Source: JBEVJK01 sp040510195 (GTDB taxonomy: Bacteria > Pseudomonadota > Alphaproteobacteria > Rhizobiales > Rhizobiaceae). From it: DNA of 64,000 bases. Below, one piece after another: positions 61,310 through 64,000 of the stretch. The notes under the pieces were generated by a model that saw only the letters and a program-made list of their open reading frames with translations, was not told the DNA's origin and made no database searches. Location: the NCBI GenBank assembly GCA_040510195.1, contig JBEVJK010000107.1:26283-90282 (forward strand), in the 5' to 3' direction. Both the position numbers and the translations under genes were made by a program. The first letter of the stretch is position 1, and the number at the start of each line of letters is the position of its first letter.

Positions 61310-62268
61310 TTTGGCGGCATGCGCGCGCCTCAGTTCTAATATGTGCCGGTTCCGTTCCTGGGCCAACAAACCGCGGCCGCGTCGCCGAGCCTCGTCGGCC
61401 TCCCTCACTGCTGCGAGATTCACCGGCATGTAGGTCCGCTGCAGGGCTTCGCCGCAATTTCTTCGCCCGAGCCACTGCCGGCATTGGCCTCCACCGCGCC
61501 GGAGCGGCGCATATCCATGAGCCGACGCTTCTCCTCCGTGCCAAACACCAGTCTGCGCACATCGGCGAAATCGTCTACAAGCGCGTCCTTGGTATAGGGA
61601 ACGCCGACCCGCGGCCGACCACCCTTTGCTCCGGGCACGTAGCCACGAGAGCGGAAGATTGGGCAGTCAAGCAGTACCACCACGCCCAGGTGCTCGACGT
61701 AGTTCTGAACCAGCCGTCGCGTCCGTGCGGTTAGCGTGCCAAAAGCTGGCTTACCAGTCTTTGTCCGCTCAATAAGTCAAAGGCCTGCGCTGGCGTGAGC
61801 GTGCGAACGTCCACCGGCGCAAAGCTCGTGTCCCACGCAACGGCAATGATGCAGGCAAGGCCGCAGTAGCCGGCGCGCCAGGCGCCTTTCACCAGCCGAA
61901 CGACTTCGCCATCAGACCATATTTGATGACGCCCCTTGGGCGTCTTACGACGGATAGCGCGGGAAGGGTCCTGCCCGGGTGACAAGCTTCATGCTCGCCA
62001 TGACACAATAGATGCTGCGCCACGTCTTCATGGCGCGATAGGCGCCGTCGACGCCGTGTTTGTCGAGCAGCCGGGCGTACCACCTGTCTAAATGCTCAAA
62101 AGTGATTTTGCTGGCTGGCCGATCGCCGAAAACCGGCTCTATGTACCGCCAGCCACGCTCCCAGTCTTCCCGGGTACGGAGCTTCTTCCCCTTCCAACTA
62201 GCCGAACGACGGAACCGTTCGAAGGCGTCACCGACGGATCCTTCCCGGCGCCGCCCGGATTTGTCCTG
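61310..62268 (-). pseudogene. Degenerate tyrosine-recombinase (phage/ICE integrase) gene
   Basis: Pieces of one integrase can be read in order on the reverse strand but in changing frames. The N-terminal core-binding part (FERFRRSASWKGKKLRTRED, RYIEPVFGDRPASKITFEHL, HGVDGAYRAMKTWRSIY) ends in a stop near 61970. The central part (GRHQIWSDGEVVRLVKGAW, AWDTSFAPVDVRTLTPAQ) is in a second frame. The Arg-II region (MDMRRSGAVEANAGSGSGEE) is back in the first frame. The catalytic-tyrosine end (LQRTYMPVNLAAVREADEAR) is in the third frame. So at least three frameshifts have killed it. Its tail lies next to tRNA-Asp, the usual arrangement for an element integrated at a tRNA 3' end. Confidence 0.85.
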
Positions 62269-62403
62269 TCAGCTGCTCATCTTGACCTCTTCATCAGAAA
62301 GCTCAATTCCGCCGATCCCGTTTTGTTTCAGCTTGGCCAACGCGTCTCTCGTTGTTGCCGTTGGGCAACAGACAGCGAAGGTACCCGTGGTACTCTCGCC
62401 CAT
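62269..62403 (-). CDS. Possible 44-residue ORF ahead of the broken integrase
   Basis: An ATG at 62403 opens 44 residues (MGESTTGTFAVCC to IELSDEEVKMSS) ending at TGA 62269-62271, in the same frame as the integrase N-terminus. It may be an independent small gene or the decayed start of the integrase with an in-frame stop. No ribosome-binding site is evident. Confidence 0.3.
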   Translation of the reverse strand: MGESTTGTFAVCCPTATTRDALAKLKQNGIGGIELSDEEVKMSS

Positions 62404-62532
62404 CACTAGGGATTAGCCATGCGCCATATCGATCCTGATCGTTCTGTCCTGAGTTCCCTTCGCCACCCCGCGTCTCCAACGCGTGTAGCTCGGCCCTGCG
62501 GTCGAACAGCCTACCAGCGAGGGAGGATTGTC

Positions 62533-63336
62533 ATGCGGATGACAATGGCGGTTGCGTCGTTGGCGCCGGTTTTCGCCAGCATGCCCATTTCGGCCAAAGC
62601 TCAGGAAGTGGCGGTATCAGGCGGTTCGCATCAGTACGTGCTCGATATCGGTGCAGGCATCCAATATCAGCCGAAATACCCCGGGTCGAATGACTATATC
62701 CTCGTCCCCTTTCCGCTCGTTGCGGTCCAGCGGTTCTTCCTCCCCGGCTTCGGCCAGGTCGTCGATGGGGAAGAGAACCTAAGGGCACTTTCCGTGTTCC
62801 CGTCGTTCGACTTCAATGGCAAGCGCGAGGCCTCGGATTCACCCGAACTGACCGGGACCGAAACCATCGATTGGGCCTTGGAACTGGGGGTTGGAATTGG
62901 ATACCGCTACGACTGGCTGCGCGGCACCGTCGAAGTTAGACAGGGTATCAATGGGCACGACGGCCAGGTCATAGAGCTGGGCATGGATGTCATAGCGACT
63001 CCGGTCGAACGACTTCAGCTCAATTTTGGTCCGAGGCTGACCTGGGCCTCCAGCGACTACATGGATACTTACTTCGGGGTCACGGAAGCCGAGGCCTCCG
63101 CACCGGGGTCGCAACTAACCGCCTACGATCCGGGTTCCTCCTTCAAGACGGCGGGAATTGCGGCGCGTGCCAGCTATGAACTGTCTGAAAATACACGCAT
63201 TCATGTTCGGGCGGGTTGGGACAGATTTATCGCCGATGCGGCCGACAGTCCCATCGTCGAGGCGGGAAGCAGAGACCAATTTTCGATTGGCACCGGCCTC
63301 ACCTACCGGTTTTCGTTCGACTTGTTCAAGCGATGA
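62533..63336 (+). CDS. MipA/OmpV-family outer-membrane protein
   Basis: 267 residues. A signal peptide (MAVASLAPVFASMPISAKA) ends before QEVAVSGG. The rest is beta-rich with the MipA start (LDIGAGIQYQPKYPGSNDY), inner pattern FNGKREA and alternating aromatics, and a terminal strand (FSIGTGLTYRFSFDLFKR) ending near an aromatic, as in outer-membrane barrels. MipA/OmpV proteins form a small barrel and help anchor cell-wall enzymes or act as antigens. GGAGG lies six bases before the ATG at 62533. It is beyond the broken integrase, so it may belong to the integrated element. Confidence 0.87.
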   Translation: MRMTMAVASLAPVFASMPISAKAQEVAVSGGSHQYVLDIGAGIQYQPKYPGSNDYILVPFPLVAVQRFFLPGFGQVVDGEENLRALSVFPSFDFNGKREASDSPELTGTETIDWALELGVGIGYRYDWLRGTVEVRQGINGHDGQVIELGMDVIATPVERLQLNFGPRLTWASSDYMDTYFGVTEAEASAPGSQLTAYDPGSSFKTAGIAARASYELSENTRIHVRAGWDRFIADAADSPIVEAGSRDQFSIGTGLTYRFSFDLFKR

Positions 63337-63830
63337 CTGAACCGCTTGGTCGCATCATGGCGAGTACACTTGCGGCATTGCCGTAGCGTCGCGTTTGCAG
63401 TGAGCCCGCCGCGGCGGTTTACTCAAGGGAGTTCCGTCATAGGGAGCGGCGGGCTCGGCCGGGCGTCCCACCAAGGTTGCACCCGGCAGTGCAGTAACGC
63501 GGCGGCGGGCTTTGTAGTTTCGCTTACGTTGCGGCAGGAGCTGTGCCCCTGCCTCTTTATCCGCCGGGCTTTCTCAGCTTGCCGATGACATCTCCCATAG
63601 TGACGATGGGTCCCAAGGTCCCTCGCTCGATTTCGCTCACCTCGGGCGTCGTAGTGTCAGATCCAAGCAGGCGCTTCTGTTGGCTCGTTCTCTTTCTCGC
63701 CTTCGGGCAGAGGGTCGTCGGGTGGCAGTTCATGCTGGCCGTCCGTTTCGATTAACCGAGTTTGCGGATGCCTTCTGGATGCACGCCTTAGGCAATTGGC
63801 TCAGACGGGCTCACCGCACCTGGGGGCGGC
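63337..63830. other. Gene-poor stretch at the right end
   Basis: About 490 bases with no strong gene. The only frame I would mention is a weak 58-residue ORF on the reverse strand (63557-63733). The rest may be decayed island sequence. Confidence 0.4.
63557..63733 (-). CDS. Weak candidate 58-residue ORF
   Basis: The ORF begins MNCHPTTLCPKARKRTSQQK and ends IVTMGDVIGKLRKPGG. Its second half is moderately protein-like, but there is no clear ribosome-binding site and I recognise no family. It lies in the gene-poor tail beyond the broken integrase. Confidence 0.2.
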   Translation of the reverse strand: MNCHPTTLCPKARKRTSQQKRLLGSDTTTPEVSEIERGTLGPIVTMGDVIGKLRKPGG

Positions 63831-64000
63831 ATGAACTCGCCCGCTATATCGAGATCGAGGAGCGGCAAACTTCTGCCGTTGCTCCGGAAGCACCCCGAGA
63901 GCAAAGATCTCGCTGCGGATGCCTTGAAAGGGAACAAGGATCTGCGCGCCTCTTTGGCGAGGCTTTCCGACGTGCCGAAGGACAATGATGCGTTTCTCGC
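63831..64000 (+). CDS. Partial gene running off the window end
   Basis: An ATG at 63831 opens 56 codons that continue past the last base. The visible part is helical and charged (KLLPLLRKHPESKDLAADAL, then LRASLARLSDVPKDNDAFLA) and looks like a real protein N-terminus. The family is not recognised. Confidence 0.45.
   Translation, partial: MNSPAISRSRSGKLLPLLRKHPESKDLAADALKGNKDLRASLARLSDVPKDNDAFL

Overview
The window reads as chromosomal DNA from a high-GC alphaproteobacterium of the order Hyphomicrobiales (Rhizobiales), most likely Mesorhizobium or a close relative. The main evidence is the long reverse-strand block nuoA-N, birA, rnj, mce, a DUF1467 gene, proS, lolC, lolD, plus a 442-residue proS, a class II (B12-dependent) ribonucleotide reductase and a GTTC-N7-GTTC type SOS operator. 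Placement at genus level is inference from gene content, not from a search.

Layout. 1-8700: the tail of a PiT phosphate transporter, nrdJ behind paired NrdR-box-like sites, a DUF1508-type small protein, two small membrane or secreted proteins, a Rieske oxygenase and a two-helix membrane protein. 8700-23300: a mosaic of single genes, including an aldo/keto reductase, a DUF1624 membrane protein overlapping an isoprenylcysteine methyltransferase-like gene, a MerR regulator, mgtE, an O-antigen ligase-like protein, tRNA-Leu(GAG), a VOC protein, a class III cyclase with TPRs, a membrane-anchored NNMT-like methyltransferase followed by an EamA transporter, and lipB. 23287-23491 holds a 28-codon membrane micropeptide whose promoter is overlaid by direct-repeat LexA operators. 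23699-31512: lolD, lolC and proS (overlapping stops and starts), a 1.3-kb gene-free gap with an orphan terminator, then DUF1467, mce, rnj and birA. 31516-47889: the complete 14-subunit complex I operon, carrying three non-subunit genes between nuoG and nuoF.

48261-51442: a LuxR-type regulator, a LuxI-type acyl-homoserine-lactone synthase, a frame-broken ORF and an AraC-type regulator. 51786-57968: a single 2060-residue protein with helical repeats, a central hydrophobic region and a beta-rich C-terminus, which looks like an exported effector or adhesin. 58054-60925: a DedA protein, a polysaccharide-export-domain protein with a long coiled coil, and a glycine-rich secreted protein. 60962-61295: tRNA-Val(UAC) and tRNA-Asp(GUC). 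Immediately beyond tRNA-Asp lies a tyrosine integrase broken by three frameshifts, the scar of an integrative element, followed by an MipA/OmpV outer-membrane protein and a gene running off the end.

The core genes cover respiration (complex I), biotin protein ligation, RNA processing, propionyl-CoA handling, translation, lipoprotein export and lipoylation. The accessory genes centre on cell-cell signalling, surface or secreted proteins and an SOS-controlled membrane peptide. The observations I rate highest are the LexA-controlled micropeptide, the methyltransferase/exporter pair and the giant protein beside the quorum-sensing genes.
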